Under the pieces are notes generated by a model. The model was given only the letters and a program-made list of their open reading frames with translations. It had not been told where the DNA came from and did no database searches. A stretch of DNA of 64,000 nucleotides. It comes from Persicaria tinctoria. Its lineage: Eukaryota; Streptophyta; Magnoliopsida; Caryophyllales; Polygonaceae. Positions 33,206-45,826 of the stretch are shown here, in pieces. The translations under genes and the position numbers were made by a program. The first letter of the stretch is position 1. Every line of letters begins with the position of its first letter. The stretch covers positions 51,368,314 to 51,432,313 of the forward strand of contig JBANSL010000003.1 in NCBI GenBank assembly GCA_037127255.1. The letters run 5' to 3'.

Positions 33206-33634
33206 TTACTTACCTTCACGATAGGCGACGAGATCTTAGATTTCTCTTTTGGCCCTGCAAAAGAGGAAATTTCATGGCTGGAAGTGAAGAGTATAAGCAC
33301 CCACGGGGTCAAGCAAACAACGGAGGAACGCGCCAAAAATTTACTCGACATCGAGCAAGGCAACTCGACGTCGACCAAACAACTCGATGTCGACCAACCC
33401 AACTCGAAGTCGACTTCCTCTGATGAGTACCAGACTTGCCAAGAGCCTAAGTATAGGGTCCCTGTACTCAACATCGACCAGACCTACTCGATGTCAACCA
33501 ACCCCCTGCCCGAAGATTTCTGTTTTGGGCCCGAAAAGGTAAGTTCATGTATGATCTCAACCCCTCATTTGTCCATTAATAAATTAAATAAATATTTAAG
33601 GGGAGGTAAGGCCCCGTGGAGAGCTAATCTGTGA
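33206..33634 (+). pseudogene. Post-protease linker of element C
   Basis: Same frame after the TGA. LLTFTIGDEILDFSF matches the A protease end, then Ser/Thr-rich text with motif-derived pieces (LLDIEQGNSTSTKQLDVDQP). It ends at TGA 33632-33634. No integrase tail is visible, unlike A and B1. Confidence 0.6.
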
Positions 33635-34217
33635 AGGATAAGAGCCGGAAAGAAGAAGAAAGGAAAGGGAGACTATGCAAGCGACCAGCTATCAGCTGAG
33701 CTTGCATACTACAATCTGGTCCTAGATGATCCAGGAGAAGGGCCAAGCACAAGGGGGCCCCACATTGACGGTCCTTAAGCACAAACAGAGAATTCGGCCT
33801 AACGACTCTAAAATCTAGAGCATGTACATAAAACTTTTGAATTTTGGGACTTTGAAACTTCTGGTTTTGGTTTTTGTTTTTGTTTTTGGTTTGGAATGCT
33901 TCATGTGGAATCTTGTCTTCGGAAAAAACTAACAAATTTGCATGTCGAAAGAAACTGGAGTCGACCAACCTGGTCGATATCGACTAACCTTAGTCGACAT
34001 CGACTGCTGAGGTGGAAATCGACTAGGGGAGGAGGAAAAGCAAATAGTCGATTTCGATCAAACTTACTCGATATCGAGTAAGTTGGTCGATATCGACCAA
34101 ATTCCCCGACTTCGACCAACACTCTGTTACTCGACATCCCCTGTTTTGCCTCCTCAGCGCGTTATTCGGTGAGCTCTTTCCTTTACCTTTGTTTTATATT
34201 AATTTTATACAGTGGAG
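33635..34217 (+). other. Non-coding 3' part of element C
   Basis: Contains the family phrase attcggcctaacgactctaa (33790-33810, compare 17694) and a motif array (33955-34140) of TCGATATCGA and TCGACATCGA words. The purine-rich tacagtggag lies before the LTR. Confidence 0.65.
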
Positions 34218-35160
34218 TGTTGTGAGCCTAAATTGCCATGGTTTACACTTACTTTTATATCGATTTATGCATGCATTTCATACGTTTTGGTTAGAATAAT
34301 ACAAAATCTGTTTATTTTACACTTATTTGCCAATTATGGAGGTCTACACAAGTTTTTGTTATATTTCGTACAAATCAGACGCACTTTGGAGTTTAAAGGA
34401 GAGTCATGAAGAACCTAAGGATGGTGCAGCCGGAGAAAAGGCCATTTTTCGGCATTCATCATTCTGAATCAAGCTTTAATGTCTTTATGAGAGTTGTAGC
34501 CCTCAAAAGGATCTTTCCAACGCATGGTCATATTCGTCAATCCGACGAACGAGGACACGAGAAAATGCGTTTTAAGAACGGAGCAGAATGCTGGAAGCAA
34601 CAGAGTTACTCGAAATCGACCAAACTTTACTCGACAACTGCTCCAGAGAACGAGATCGAGCACGGGCTGAGCATGGGACCACTCGAGAGAACAAATTCTA
34701 CTCGATGTCGAGGAAACTTCCAGAAGTCCAAAGCCGAGATCGACGAAGAAGCTGAAGACGGAGGAAAGTTGCTCGATATCGAGGAACTCTACTCGATGTC
34801 GAGTAAAAATCAAGTCGACATGCATCCTGGAGGCCGGAATCGAGTTGCTGAGCAGAAGACGAGAAAAGTGCTAGTCGATATCGAGCAATCCTACTCGATA
34901 TCGAGTTGACCCAGAAGCGGATTCTGAGCTTAACTGATATCTTGTTAAGTTTCTATCCCGAATCCGATGGAGATATTTTCGAGACCAAATTCTATCAAGA
35001 ATTATCAAGTTCAAGGAAGATTTATCCACATTAGATATTTTCCTTATTTAATTATTAGATTTATTTCCTTTATTTTATCAAGTTTTGTCTTAGGATTTAG
35101 ATAGATAGAATTAGATAGAAGATATAGTTGTTCCTTTCCTAGATTAGCTACATGGAACAC

Positions 35161-35170
35161 TATAAATAAA
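35161..35170 (+). promoter_or_regulatory. TATA box in the C 3' LTR
   Basis: TATAAATAAA, then gccttaggggg as in B1. Confidence 0.6.
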
Positions 35171-35226
35171 GCCTTAGGGGGCTGATTTTCATTCATTCAA
35201 GCAAAGCCGTCTTCGGGCGCAAGGAG

Positions 35227-35228
<2 letters not shown>

Positions 35229-35272
<44 letters not shown>
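35229..35272. repeat. (GA)n microsatellite in the C 3' LTR
   Basis: About 22 GA units at the position equivalent to 25611-25657. Confidence 0.9.
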
Positions 35273-35275
<3 letters not shown>

Positions 35276-35294
35276 AACATTTAGGAGTTTTAGT

Positions 35295-36105
35295 TTATTC
35301 TAGTCGTTGTCTAAGCTCTCTAGCATAGTGTTGGGGAACAAATATTCTCCTCATAAGTGCTTTCATTTGATCCCATGAAGAGATAGGCGCATCAAGGGCT
35401 CTTCTTCTTTCTTTAACTAGGTTATCCCACAAAATTAAAGCAAAGCCTTGAAATTCTAAATAAGCTAGTTGCACTTTTTTAGTGTCGGAGAAGTTATGAC
35501 AATTCCATATTTGATCCATTTTAGTTCCTCAATCAATATAAGCATCTGGATAAGTCTTACCATCAAATTGAGGGATCTTTACCTTTACCTTACCTATGTA
35601 GTCCTGATCAGGCTCTCTAGGTGCTCTGTATTGGTATCGACCTCCTCTACCATTCCACCTAGGACGTTGCTCCCAATGCTCCTCTTCTTGGAAGTCGTCA
35701 TCGTACTCTGAGAAGTAGTAATCCTCCTGGAACCTCCGACCTCTCCCTCTTCCTCTTCCTTTTCGCTGGGCATTAACAAACCCATTATTTCTATCATACC
35801 TCTCCCCTCGTGGAGAGTCGTTCTCATCAAATAAAGGGTTATCGACATTAGGATTAGGATTGTTTACTTCCCTTTCATCGTGAGGCGCCTCGTCACGCCT
35901 TGGATTACCTCGTCCACCTATGGTATTAGATACGCTCGGCCTTGCTTCCACGGCAGCAATCCTTTCCATTGCCTGCGTCAAGGTGGCAGCAAGGGTGGCT
36001 ATGTTGTTGTTCATATTGTTGAACATAGTGGCCAATTCGGGTGCAAGTGTGGAGGTATTGTTGGAGTTGTTTCCGTTGTTTCCATTGTTATCTTGATTGT
36101 AGACA
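35295..36105 (-). pseudogene. Gag of element E (Ty3/gypsy), truncated
   Basis: The likely start ATG at 36105 is followed by a 1-base frame change; the main frame is open from about 36090 and contains MATMFNNMNNNIATLAATL at 36035. Residues about 85-110 are Arg/Gly-rich (KGRGRGRGRRFQED). The gag domain follows (KVKIPQFDGKTYPDAYID, then LDAPISSWDQMKALMRRIF, VPQHYARELRQRL). An in-frame TGA lies at 35529-35531. The frame ends at 35295 where E is cut off by the C LTR. Zinc knuckle and pol would lie beyond the cut. Confidence 0.8.
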
Positions 36106-37355
36106 TGGAAAATAAAACAAACAAAGAACTATGTAAAGGCTAGAGAAAAATATAAACAATCTCGCAAGTGTTTCGCTCACACTCCCTCTCTAATTGGTAT
36201 GTCACGCTTGTTGTTTCAATCCGCCTTGGGAAAATCTACACTCAAGCTAAAACCTAGCAATGAAGATATGTATATGAGAGATCAAGAGAATAAATAAAGA
36301 CAAAGGCAAGGGCACTCGAGAAAGATGGGGAGTACTCCACAATGCAAGAGAAAGCACTCGACAGTAGCTATGAGCACTCGACATAAAACAAAAGCAAGCA
36401 AGAGTACTCAATATAGGAAAAAGTACTCGACAATGGGCACAAAATCACTCGACGGTAGAGAAGAGTACTCGATAAACACCAAATAAATAAGAAAAGAGAC
36501 TAATTTTGTGGAAAAGAAATGAAACTAAAAGAAAACTTGGAAATTTACCTCTTTTGATTTGAAACCTCGAGTTAGGATGTTGTAGTTGCAAGGTAGGGTT
36601 TCAAGTTTTGTGTTTGTGTGGGAGGTAAGGATGAATGTCGACTAGGGCTTGATAGGATCACCAAATTTGTCCCTTTGGAAGCTTTCTTGCACTAGATCAA
36701 CAAATCTCTTTTTTTTTAACATACTTTTGCCCCTAGTGAATTTTATCCTTCTAGGTCCAAGCTTTGAATGTCTCTTCTTCTTTTTTGGAGATTTTTCGAA
36801 CTGATTTTTTTTAACCTAAGGCAAGAAAGACAATAATGAAAAAAAGGACTCGAAAGTTATAAAACTATGGTGAATGATATACAATTTAGCCCTTTATGAA
36901 ATATATATAGGTGAGGTTTAATTTGGCTAACTTTGGTAAGTAGATCTATCTAAGCCTTTTATAATCTATGATAGATAATAGGACTATATCTACCACAAAA
37001 TCAGAATTTAAATAAGGCAATTAAAATAGATAGATCAAAAGATGGAACAAGATAGAACAACAAATTAGGATTAGGAAGCTTGGCCGAAATCGACTAGGGA
37101 GGCTTCCTTGTATGCCGTCGACTATGGTGTTGCAAGGGCGATGCACACACAATGGTGGTCGACTGCATGAGGGTCTCGGCTAGGCTATGTATCTTTAGGC
37201 TAAGCAACCACAACTATGACAAACAAGAAAAGAGGTTAGTGCAATCAAAATTAAAGATTCAAGAAGTAAAACACCAAAACAAAGAAAGCCTCTATTTTTG
37301 TAGGGTTTTTATGTTTATGAAAATAAAAGACACTACTTTGATGTTAGAAACCTAA
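36106..37355 (-). other. Leader of element E with TCGAG half sites
   Basis: Non-coding, matching the D leader near the gag start (gagagggagtgtgagcgaaacac on the minus strand). At 36310-36480, about nine ACTCGA half sites occur every 15-30 bp. Confidence 0.65.
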
Positions 37356-37367
37356 GCTCTTATACCA
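37356..37367 (-). promoter_or_regulatory. Primer binding site of element E (tRNA-Met type)
   Basis: The minus strand reads TGGTATAAGAGC, close to TGGTATCAGAGC, 3 bases from the LTR. Confidence 0.8.
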
Positions 37368-37370
37368 ATT

Positions 37371-38328
37371 TGATACGAGGTTAGCCGCAGGATGGCCCGA
37401 TCTTCGACAATCAAACAAGAAACTCAAGAACGGAAGCAAGAAACGAACAAGACTCGACAAGAAAGCAAAGAACGCCACAAAAAATTAAAGAAAGACACAA
37501 GATTGGACTCAATATCGACAAAGACAACAAGAACCGAATGGAACTCGATGTCGACAACAAGAAAGAAAGCAAGAATCGATTAAATGCAATTAAAGAGTCG
37601 AAATTGATAATACACACGACCGATAAGGATTGATTCGAACTGTGTAGAACGAGATGAAGACCCTAGGCCTCCGTAGAGGGTAGGAACTAAACACCAACGA
37701 CTACACAACCCGCCTCTATAACCTTACACAACCAAGCGGACAACTTGGAGGCACAAGGAGGGCACTTGTGGATACCAGGATCACCAAGCTCTCGCGAGGT
37801 TGATGAACTCAAAGCAAACCAAGCTGAGATCAATACCAATCTGCAATCGATGAGTCACGCTTCTAATCGATCGACTTTCACTCATGTGTTTCACACAAAA
37901 AGAGAGACTTTCATAAAATTCAACGTGATTGTTCTACAAGGATGGATCGGCATTATATAACCCTAACAGGGGTTGATGGGCCGAAATTGATAAAAAGAAA
38001 CAACTTAAAGAAATTAATAAAAATACCCCTGAAGTTTCCTAAAATAACTTAAGTAGAAATAATGCTAAAAATGGAAATAAAATAAGGTCCAAGACTTAAG
38101 TAAATTCGGCAATACACTAGGCTAAGGGGGTTCGGCCTCTTGTATCCCAATGCACATGTAAGTCTTCATTGGTGGCTTCGGGAGTTGAATCGTGCTCGAG
38201 AAAAAAGCATGACTCACAAACATGAATGAGTCGCGTTGAAGCTTCTTAGCTCGGGCTCGAGTCATTGGTCTTTCTCCAAGTCTGCTAGGCGTGTTATATT
38301 AGGAGGTGTACAAGATGGTCCCGCATCA
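37371..38328 (-). repeat. 5' LTR of element E (958 bp)
   Basis: On the minus strand it begins TGATGCGGGACCATC at 38328 and ends CTCGTATCA at 37371, the same ends as D. A TATATAA-like promoter lies near 37953-37960. Confidence 0.85.
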
Positions 38329-40072
38329 CTTTTTGTGTATGTTTATGCATTGAGGACAATGTAACATGTAAGTGGGGGGGGGGGGGGTGAAGTGAATTAG
38401 TTAGTTAGATTAGTTCATGTTTATTTTTAGTTTTGTGTTTAGATTTCTAGTTTTTTAATTTATTTATTTTTGAAAATTATGTAGTTCATGCATCATGTTT
38501 ATTTTATTTGTTCTATAAAATTTCAAAAATGAAAAAATAATTTGAAAAATGTCGGAAAAAATAAAATATTTAGTCTCATGCATTGCATATTGTGTTATCA
38601 AAGATACCCATCTAATTTGAGTTTGTCCTATTTAACTTTATACGGGCATGATCTTATAAATCCCATGGAATTCTGGAATGATTTAACCTTGTCTTTAAAT
38701 TTTTTTTTAAGTGAAATATGATTTCGCATAGGTAATTGAGCATGTATGATCTAAGTTTGTGAGCATGCTTGATTTTCATCAAAAATTTGTCCTTTGAGAT
38801 ATTTTTGGCCTTATAAGGGATACATCTATATTCCTTTTTCTTTTCTTGTGTGATTTACTCTTCCTATGCATTTATCATTCAGTATTACCATGGTTATCTA
38901 TTTTCAAGACCGATTATATACATGATCATTGCTTGGTAAGTTCAAATGATGGAGGCAACCTTTTAGCCACATTTTATCCATGTCTACCATATGTTATATC
39001 TTGCTTTGAAGCCAATTTGAGCCTTTAGCCTATTTTATTTGTAGCTCCACAAATTTGCATTATTCTTAGCCTCTGATAAGCCTTACCCTTATTCCGGGGA
39101 AATTGAGATTTTGAGTGGGTTATGAAATCTATTTTGGAGTTTAGGAGAAAAGAAGCTAAACTGTGAGTTTTATGGTTTATGGTTTTGAGAAGATGTAATC
39201 TTATGTGCTTATTAGTTCCCTCATTTTTATGCATTTATTCCTATTGTATGTCGGCTCAATTAAAAAAAAAAGAAAAAAGCTGAAAGAAAAAGAAAAAAAA
39301 GGAGAAAAAGAAAAAAAGAAAAAGAGCCAAGTTTATTTATTTTTGCATAATGAGGAAGAATTTTAATTATGTGGGTTGACAGTTAGATTGGTTGGGTGTT
39401 GTAGATTGCATGAGTATGTGATGATGAGCATATGAGATGATGAATATGAGTATGTGATGACGAGTATGAGATTGATGATGATTATGGGTTTATTGATATA
39501 TGTTGAGAGATGTTGTGTTTATGAGAGCATGAGTATTATTGAGTTGTTTTGAGTTATGTTGTGAGTTGTTGGAATCTTATTTTCCCAGAATTTATAGCAC
39601 CACATGACCAAATACAATTCTTTGCCCTTATGTTTATTTACCAAGCCCCATTACAACCCCGTCGAATGGAATCTTCTATGAAGGTTTCCATTGAGTGAAA
39701 GTCCTCTTGCTGTTCTTATTTTTGCATTGATGTATCCGGTGGAGATTTTCTGATATAAATGTCAATATTCTAGTTGATGCTTGTAAATGGAATCGAGGTG
39801 ATTGTATGCTTAAAGCCTAAACACATGGGAGTGAGAGATACACATTATCATTGGTGAGGTTGGATTTTTGAGCATGCAAGCAACTTGATCACATATATAT
39901 ACATGTTATGACGTTTATATGTACGTCTTGATTATATTTGCACTATTGGTGATGTTGCTTTTGATGAGTAAAACTGTGAAAGGATCTCCTGTGGGATGCA
40001 TAGATGATGTTTTTGTCTTATGGTTGCTTGAGGACAAGCAAGAGTTAAGTGTGTGTGTGTGGGGGGGGGGGT
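38329..40072 (+). mobile_element. Element F: 3' non-coding internal part
   Basis: No coding frame. It has a G run at 38373-38388, an A/AAG-rich tract at 39258-39327 and TGA-rich degenerate repeats near 39410-39550. It ends with gcttgaggacaagcaagag, GT repeats and a G run before the LTR, the usual layout before the 3' LTR of Athila/Tat elements. The left side is cut by E. Confidence 0.6.
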
Positions 40073-41225
40073 TGATAATGCATATTTCTTATAGGCATTA
40101 TAGGTATTTCTTATTGCATTTAGATAGGAGTTTTGCATAGGTTTTAGTCTAGTTTCATATCTTGCTTGTGAAGTATTTGAGTTCGGAATCTACGTCTTTT
40201 TATTGTTCATTCTGAAGAATTACATTCAGACCTTGGAAGAGATCTTGGAACAGCTTAAGAGACATGTTTTGGAGCATATGGAGGATAAAGGAAACATAGT
40301 ACTAAAGAAAGAAGGAAAATTCGTCACTGCATATGGCGGCGCCCTCCGTGCTTTAGGTGGTGCCCGCCATGACCCCGTGTCCAGCGATTACGATTTGGAT
40401 CCGAAGATTCTATTTCCTATTATATTATTATTATATTTCTAGTGTTTGCACGACTCTTTATTAGGTTTTATTGGTTTGTTCCATCCGTGTGTGGCATAGT
40501 ATTGTGAGGCAATGAACACAATTAGAGATAAGAGAGGTGTTTGGCTTATGAGTTGCTAAACTCATAGATTCACTTGTGATTCGAAGACATGGCCGAATAG
40601 ATTGTGAGGATTTGATTCTATTTAGTTATTCATATTTATATTTATCATCTTGTGCATATTCTATATTTGTGTTCCTTTCTATGATTGATCACCATGTTAG
40701 AAATTGCATCTAAGCTATGAATTGTGATCTTGATAGCAAACGAAGGTATTGAAGTAGTGATATTTCTTTGTCTTTATAGTGGATGATTTCGATTGATCTA
40801 TATTGGTGAGTGTCAGTTAGGTTTGATGTCGGCTTGCGCCTATTTGTCTTAATTGTATCGAATCAATATGCCAATTTGTCTAATTACTTGAATCCTTCAC
40901 GCTATTCTTTAGTGATATTGAATAAGATGATTGTATCCTTGCGGATCCTTCAACTTTAGTCAAGTAGATATATGCTTATTAATAATTAATAAATCAATCC
41001 TATGACCATGAATCTCAACCATTGTCAGAAAATTACAGGTGAAATATCTTCTCTACTTTATTATCAATTCGCTTTGCAATCATAAAGTTGGTTACTTTAC
41101 TTCCTTATCAATTTGTCATAAATCATTGTTTTGTTATAAGAGTCTTTGGTAAGAGTTATTGAGTAGTTAATCGCTTCTCCTTGTGGCTTCGACTCCAAAC
41201 TTTATTGTTATACTAGTAGTTGTTT
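40073..41225 (+). repeat. LTR of element F (end uncertain)
   Basis: Starts TGATAATGCATATTTC after a G-rich purine tract. 40373-41120 matches F' (23957-24629) in reverse. The right end runs into LINE sequence around 41225; no CA end plus target duplication is visible. Confidence 0.7.
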
Positions 41226-41229
41226 GGTT

Positions 41230-42320
41230 TATCAATTCATTGATTCACTAATCTATTGCTTTTGTGCTTTAAGTTTGGATTTTATTACTATTTGGCAAAA
41301 GGCGAAAGTGCCATCGACGTTCGTCCCGCACCAGCACTGTAGTAGTTCTTTGGATATAAAAGGGGGTGTTACAAAGGTATACACACTCCCATGGACTGTG
41401 TCTTTTGTAACTCCACGGAGGAAGACCTTATCCACTTTCTAATGGAGTGTCCGACAACATTACGAATGATAGGCTCATTGGACATGAAAATTTAGCGACA
41501 AATTAGAAATACCAACAAAAGCAACAAAAGTATAAAGACCGTCACCAACGAACTTTTCCGACAACTTAGCTCTGAACAAAAAGCCACTATTTCCTTCTCC
41601 TGGTGGAGTATTTGGACTAAAAGAAACAAGATCATATTTGAAAATCAAAGCGTAAGAACAATAGATGAAGTGATTGAAACAATTCATCAAATGAAAAACT
41701 GGAAAAAAAATCCAAACAGGATAACCTAGATGAAAAAGACGTAAATCGTAATCACAAGAACAATCAAACCAAAGAGTAACCCTCGCCAAAGAAACGTCAT
41801 TATGGCGTAAACCAGATGAAGGTAGTTTCAAGCTCAATTTTAATGGTGCTAAAATATCTTGTAGTTGTGCTTCTACAAGTTTCTTGATTAGACATGGCAA
41901 ATGAAGATTGATCGCTTGAAATGCCAAAAGATGTGATAAGGTGTCGACATTACAAGCTGAGGTGGTTGCATTGCATCTCGGATTGGTGGAATCTCGGAAG
42001 AGAGGGATTCAAAGACTTGATGTGGAAGGTGATTGTCTTTCAATTGTGAATGCGGTCAAGGGAGCATGATTGACCCCTTGGGAGATCGAAATGCTTATTT
42101 CGGATGCTCTTCGTTTGCTCGGTTCCTTTGAGATAGTCTCCGTCTCCCACGTCTTCACGGAGGCCAATAGGGCAACCGATAGTCTTGCCCACTTAGCCTT
42201 GAATTCCGCTTCTTCCCCATGGAGTCCCGACCTTGTGTTTTAGACTCTTAAGGATGCCCTTGGGTGGTGGTGGTACAACCGGGAGGACACATCTTAAATT
42301 TTTGCGTAACCAAAAAAAAA
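41230..42320 (+). pseudogene. 3' end of an L1-type LINE (zinc-binding and RNase H domains)
   Basis: At 41380-41470 one frame reads HTPMDCVFCNSTEEDLIHFL then MECP, the CX2C...HX4C pattern of the zinc-binding region after plant LINE reverse transcriptases. At 41815-42240 frames give FKLNFNGAK, LQAEVVALHLGL, LDVEGDCLSIVNAV and NRATDSLAHLAL, the RNase H-like domain of LINEs. Stops and frameshifts break it. An A-rich tail at 42308-42320 marks the 3' end. The 5' end is truncated. Confidence 0.75.
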
Positions 42321-43547
42321 ACTGACGAGACAAGCCTTTATTCGCAATTGCTCGATTGGTGTCTCTGCCGACTACTAAAGCAAAAAGATCTCTTTAGAGA
42401 TTTTGGAGGAACCTCTTTACGAGGCCGGAGTACACCGTCACCGTCCAAATTCGGCTCCGGAAGACCACCCTAGCGGGTAAACTACCTCTTTGGAGGCTTA
42501 AAACCCACCTCTTCGGAGGCCTGAAAAATTTCTCCTCTCTCAAGTTCTCTTGGTTGAGGGAATCCCGACTCCGGCTTCGGTCATTAGACTCTGGCTTCGG
42601 CCGCCTTGACTCGACTTTGGTCACCTCAGCGCTACCGTGGTTTCGCCAGACCCACGTTCCGAGAAACCCTTTATCTGAGTTTCTTGCTTGGATTTTACCA
42701 AAATATAAAATTGTTTTGGGGCTTTTTGTTGATTCTGGGTTTTCCCCCCGTATCTTCAATTGCCTTGGGTAATTTTGTGTGTAAACTCTGTTTTCTATCC
42801 AGAGCGTGTTGCTTCGAATACCTCGGCATCCGTCGTTCCTAGTTCCCGCTAGCGTGGTCGGGATGCCTTCACTTCGGAGGAGTCGGGGGCCCTATCTCTT
42901 GGTTTCCTCATCGGTCGTCGGCCTGGAGGTGGCGGATTGGTCGTTTTCCCTTCCTCCTCCTCGTTATTCATCTTTAATTTCGCGCAAAATAGTAGCCATC
43001 GCTGGTGGTGGCTCCTTCAATATCGTCACCGGAGTTCTGGCTTGGTCTCTCGGCCGCCGGCGTCTTCATCTGATGGTTTCGAGGGCTCTGAATCCAGCCA
43101 TCTTGCTCCGGGCTCTCGGATCTGGTCTCCCACTCTTTCTCCGGGTGGGCTTATCGACGCCCTTGGCTGTTATTTCCAATTGGGCTTGCGTCGTCGATTG
43201 CCTTGCACTCCTCCTCGGTCGTCTCGGTTGCCCTTGAAAACCGCAGTCTAGAACCCCCGGTCCAGTCCGGCCCTGTGCTAGCCGTCGCCGATGGCCTTCT
43301 GGCCCGGGTGGCACCGTCGGAAACCTGCTCGCTCCTCTTTCGCTCCTCTCTCACGTTCAGTGGTTGGCAGCGGCAATAACTTGCTTGTCTTTGTTTGCAA
43401 GATCGAACAATCTGGCTTTCCCCCTTAGGCCCGGGTGTGTGCTTTGGGCCCAAGGTCTTGCCTTGGGCCGGAAGCTGGCCCGAGAAAATAAAAGAAAAAA
43501 AATAAAAACATATAGTGTTTGGAATTATCTGTTTATATCATCAATTA
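42321..43547. other. GC-rich unclassified region
   Basis: GC-rich with repeated words near 42415-42520 (cctctttacgaggc, cctctttggaggct, cctcttcggaggcc). Overlapping open frames of 80-143 codons on both strands encode nothing I recognise. It could be a gene fragment or LTR leader. AT-rich from 43490. Confidence 0.3.
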
Positions 43548-44363
43548 TCTATATACATATACTAAAACCGATGCATTGGTGCCTGCGTGGCGGCACGTGA
43601 GTGAATCTGCCTACGTGGCGGCACGAGAGTGCGTCTCGCAAAGCTTTCTCCCGTCAAAAAGGAAATCTAATAAAAATAATTATTTTATTTTACCATTAAC
43701 ACATATAATTGGATAGATGGAATATCTTATAAAAGAGTAAATATTATATAAGGAAAAAACTATATCAATATAATTAAACGTAGTAGTATTAATAATAAAA
43801 ATAATTAATAAAACTAATTTTCATAGTCATACTTACCAAAAATATTAGTAGATAAATATGTAATATTTGATAGGTGCTATTTTATTTATATTTAGATTAT
43901 TTTTTGGTGGAAATAATTATTTATATCAAAATCAATCATTTAATAATTGTTATTTTATATCTATCTATCTATATTATTTTTTGAGGCCAAAATAAATAAT
44001 TAAAATATTATATAGTCATATATGTAGCCACAATCCATCCGTACATAGATATTTTAGTAAACTATTGTAATAAATATATGCTACATATTTAATAAAAAGG
44101 AATATTAAAATATTTTTAAAAATCAACTATCTAATTAAATTACACGAGATTTAATTAACCATATATTAGAAAAAAAAACTTTTACATAGTACCTTATAAT
44201 TGTGAATTTTATTTATATTTTAAGAAAAACTAATTAAAAGATATTTAGATTATATATAACCTGTCGAACTAATTTTATTTATATTTATATTATTTTTTGG
44301 AGGAAAAAATAATTTATATTTAGATTAACGCATTCTCCGTACACGGGACGGGATCTACACTAG
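43548..44363 (+). mobile_element. Non-autonomous Helitron (816 bp)
   Basis: Left end A|TCTATATACATATACTAAAACC and right end ...TACACTAG|T fit Helitron insertion between A and T, with TC at the 5' end and CTAG at the 3' end. A short GC hairpin (ccgtacacgg, 44336-44345) lies just inside the 3' end. The interior is AT-rich and non-coding. No target duplication is expected. Confidence 0.7.
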
Positions 44364-44639
44364 TATATAATAAAGGAGAAGTCGGCTTAGACACATGGCG
44401 AGTTCTCCTTAAAAGTAGTCATATGAACCAATCAAAATTTTTGAAAAAATTATTAATATATGTACAAGATAAAATTAGATATATCTATTCAATCAATCAA
44501 TATATCTATATATGCTTAAGATAAACTTTTATTCCAACTCTATTTAATCAATATATCTAGAGGGAATTGTACATACTAACCCAAAAAACGAAAAGTGTTG
44601 CAAGGTTAACCCAACCCGGTTTTAAATTAGGTCAAACCG

Positions 44640-45070
44640 GATATTTGGTAACCTGTGTACCCGATAGCCCGTTGCAAAGGAGAGAAGGGAAGAGAGAAGG
44701 AAGGGGATCGGAGACGGGGACAGGCGGAGGCATCTCCCTCGAGGCGAGGCGCAGACGCCTAGAAGGGGATCGGAGGCGGGCGAGAAAGGAGGGAGAAGGA
44801 GGGGGATCGAGGGAAGGCGCAAGCGGAAGCATCTCCCTCGACGGTGGATTGCTCGAGGCGAGGTGCGGGCGGAGGCATCTCCTTCGATCTCTGCAGTTGA
44901 TTGAAGGCAACGGGGTTAGTTCCTTCTGTTGCTGGCTATTATCATCGGAGATCTGTGGCTTGGAGGCGCAGGCGGCGAGTACTTCCACTCTCCCTTTCTT
45001 CAGGCGATTTCGAGCCTCGTCGAGGATAATCTCCACAATTGGCTTCCATTCTGCGATTCGAGGTACAATC
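44640..45070 (+). other. Exon-like GC-rich block with degenerate repeats
   Basis: The word ggaggcatctccctcgaggcg recurs at about 44729, 44835 and 44871. The block ends in a splice-donor-like GAG|GTACAA near 45061. The plus-strand frame is open to 45112 but low-complexity; possibly a 5' untranslated exon. Confidence 0.35.
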
Positions 45071-45826
45071 CTTCACCCTTATTCTTCTCTGCTCTATCTT
45101 TCAAGCCTTTGAATTGGAATTTTTAGTTTAGGGCTAGAGACTGAAATTTCGAATTTCGGAATTCAAATGGTTTGGTTTGAAGGAGACGAATGGGGTTTGC
45201 TGTCTGTCATGTCTGAATAAACAGGTGACATGTTGATTGGTGTAGGTGTCGTGTAGTAAGTGATGTTGCCAAATAGAGGGTTGAGTTTGTTCGTGGGATT
45301 TTCTAGTGGGGCAGGGGATAATGTCAAGGGTAGGAGTCAGTAAAGAGGAAGATGATGATGAAGAGTTGGGATTGGTTGGAGAAAGGTCAATGTCAGGAGT
45401 AGGAGATTCTGAAACAATACCTCATATAGATTACTCCATGAATGCAGCGTTCACATGAATTAGGATTTGTTACTTGTGGAATTGTGTATCATCGTCTTCT
45501 TCCATGTCCCCAGACAATACTCCCTCCATGAGTTGAGCGCTTGGTTGTTCTAGAAGGAGGGCCTATTGCTGAATATATCAGCAAGGCTATCGATCTCAGA
45601 CCGTTGTAAATTTGGCTTTCCTGTGTGCTATTTGTTCTCTCATGAGAAGTGGGAGATCTAAATGAATGAAGAAACCTTTAATATAGGTATGTTGATGACT
45701 TGATTCATTTTAGGGTTGTGTATTATGCACTAGTGTGTTTTGTGTGCAGAGCAAATGATAATGGCCAAGGTAAATGGATAGACCCTCACATATCAAGTTT
45801 CTTTGACATAAATATTCTTCCCATGT

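Larger units (their letters stand above)
34218..35300 (+). repeat. 3' LTR of element C (truncated)
   Basis: Begins TGTTGTGAGCC at 34218 and matches the C 5' LTR. Motif array 34600-34920, TATA at 35161-35170, GA repeat 35229-35272. It breaks at about 35300 within the leader, where minus-strand E sequence begins; U5 is missing. Confidence 0.85.

Noticed and set aside
42264..43237. Protein genes in the GC-rich block after the LINE
   Set aside because: Several overlapping frames in different phases on both strands, none with a recognisable domain.
44567..45112. 181-codon protein gene
   Set aside because: Frame begins in the inverted end and is Arg/Gly/Glu low-complexity; an untranslated leader is more likely.
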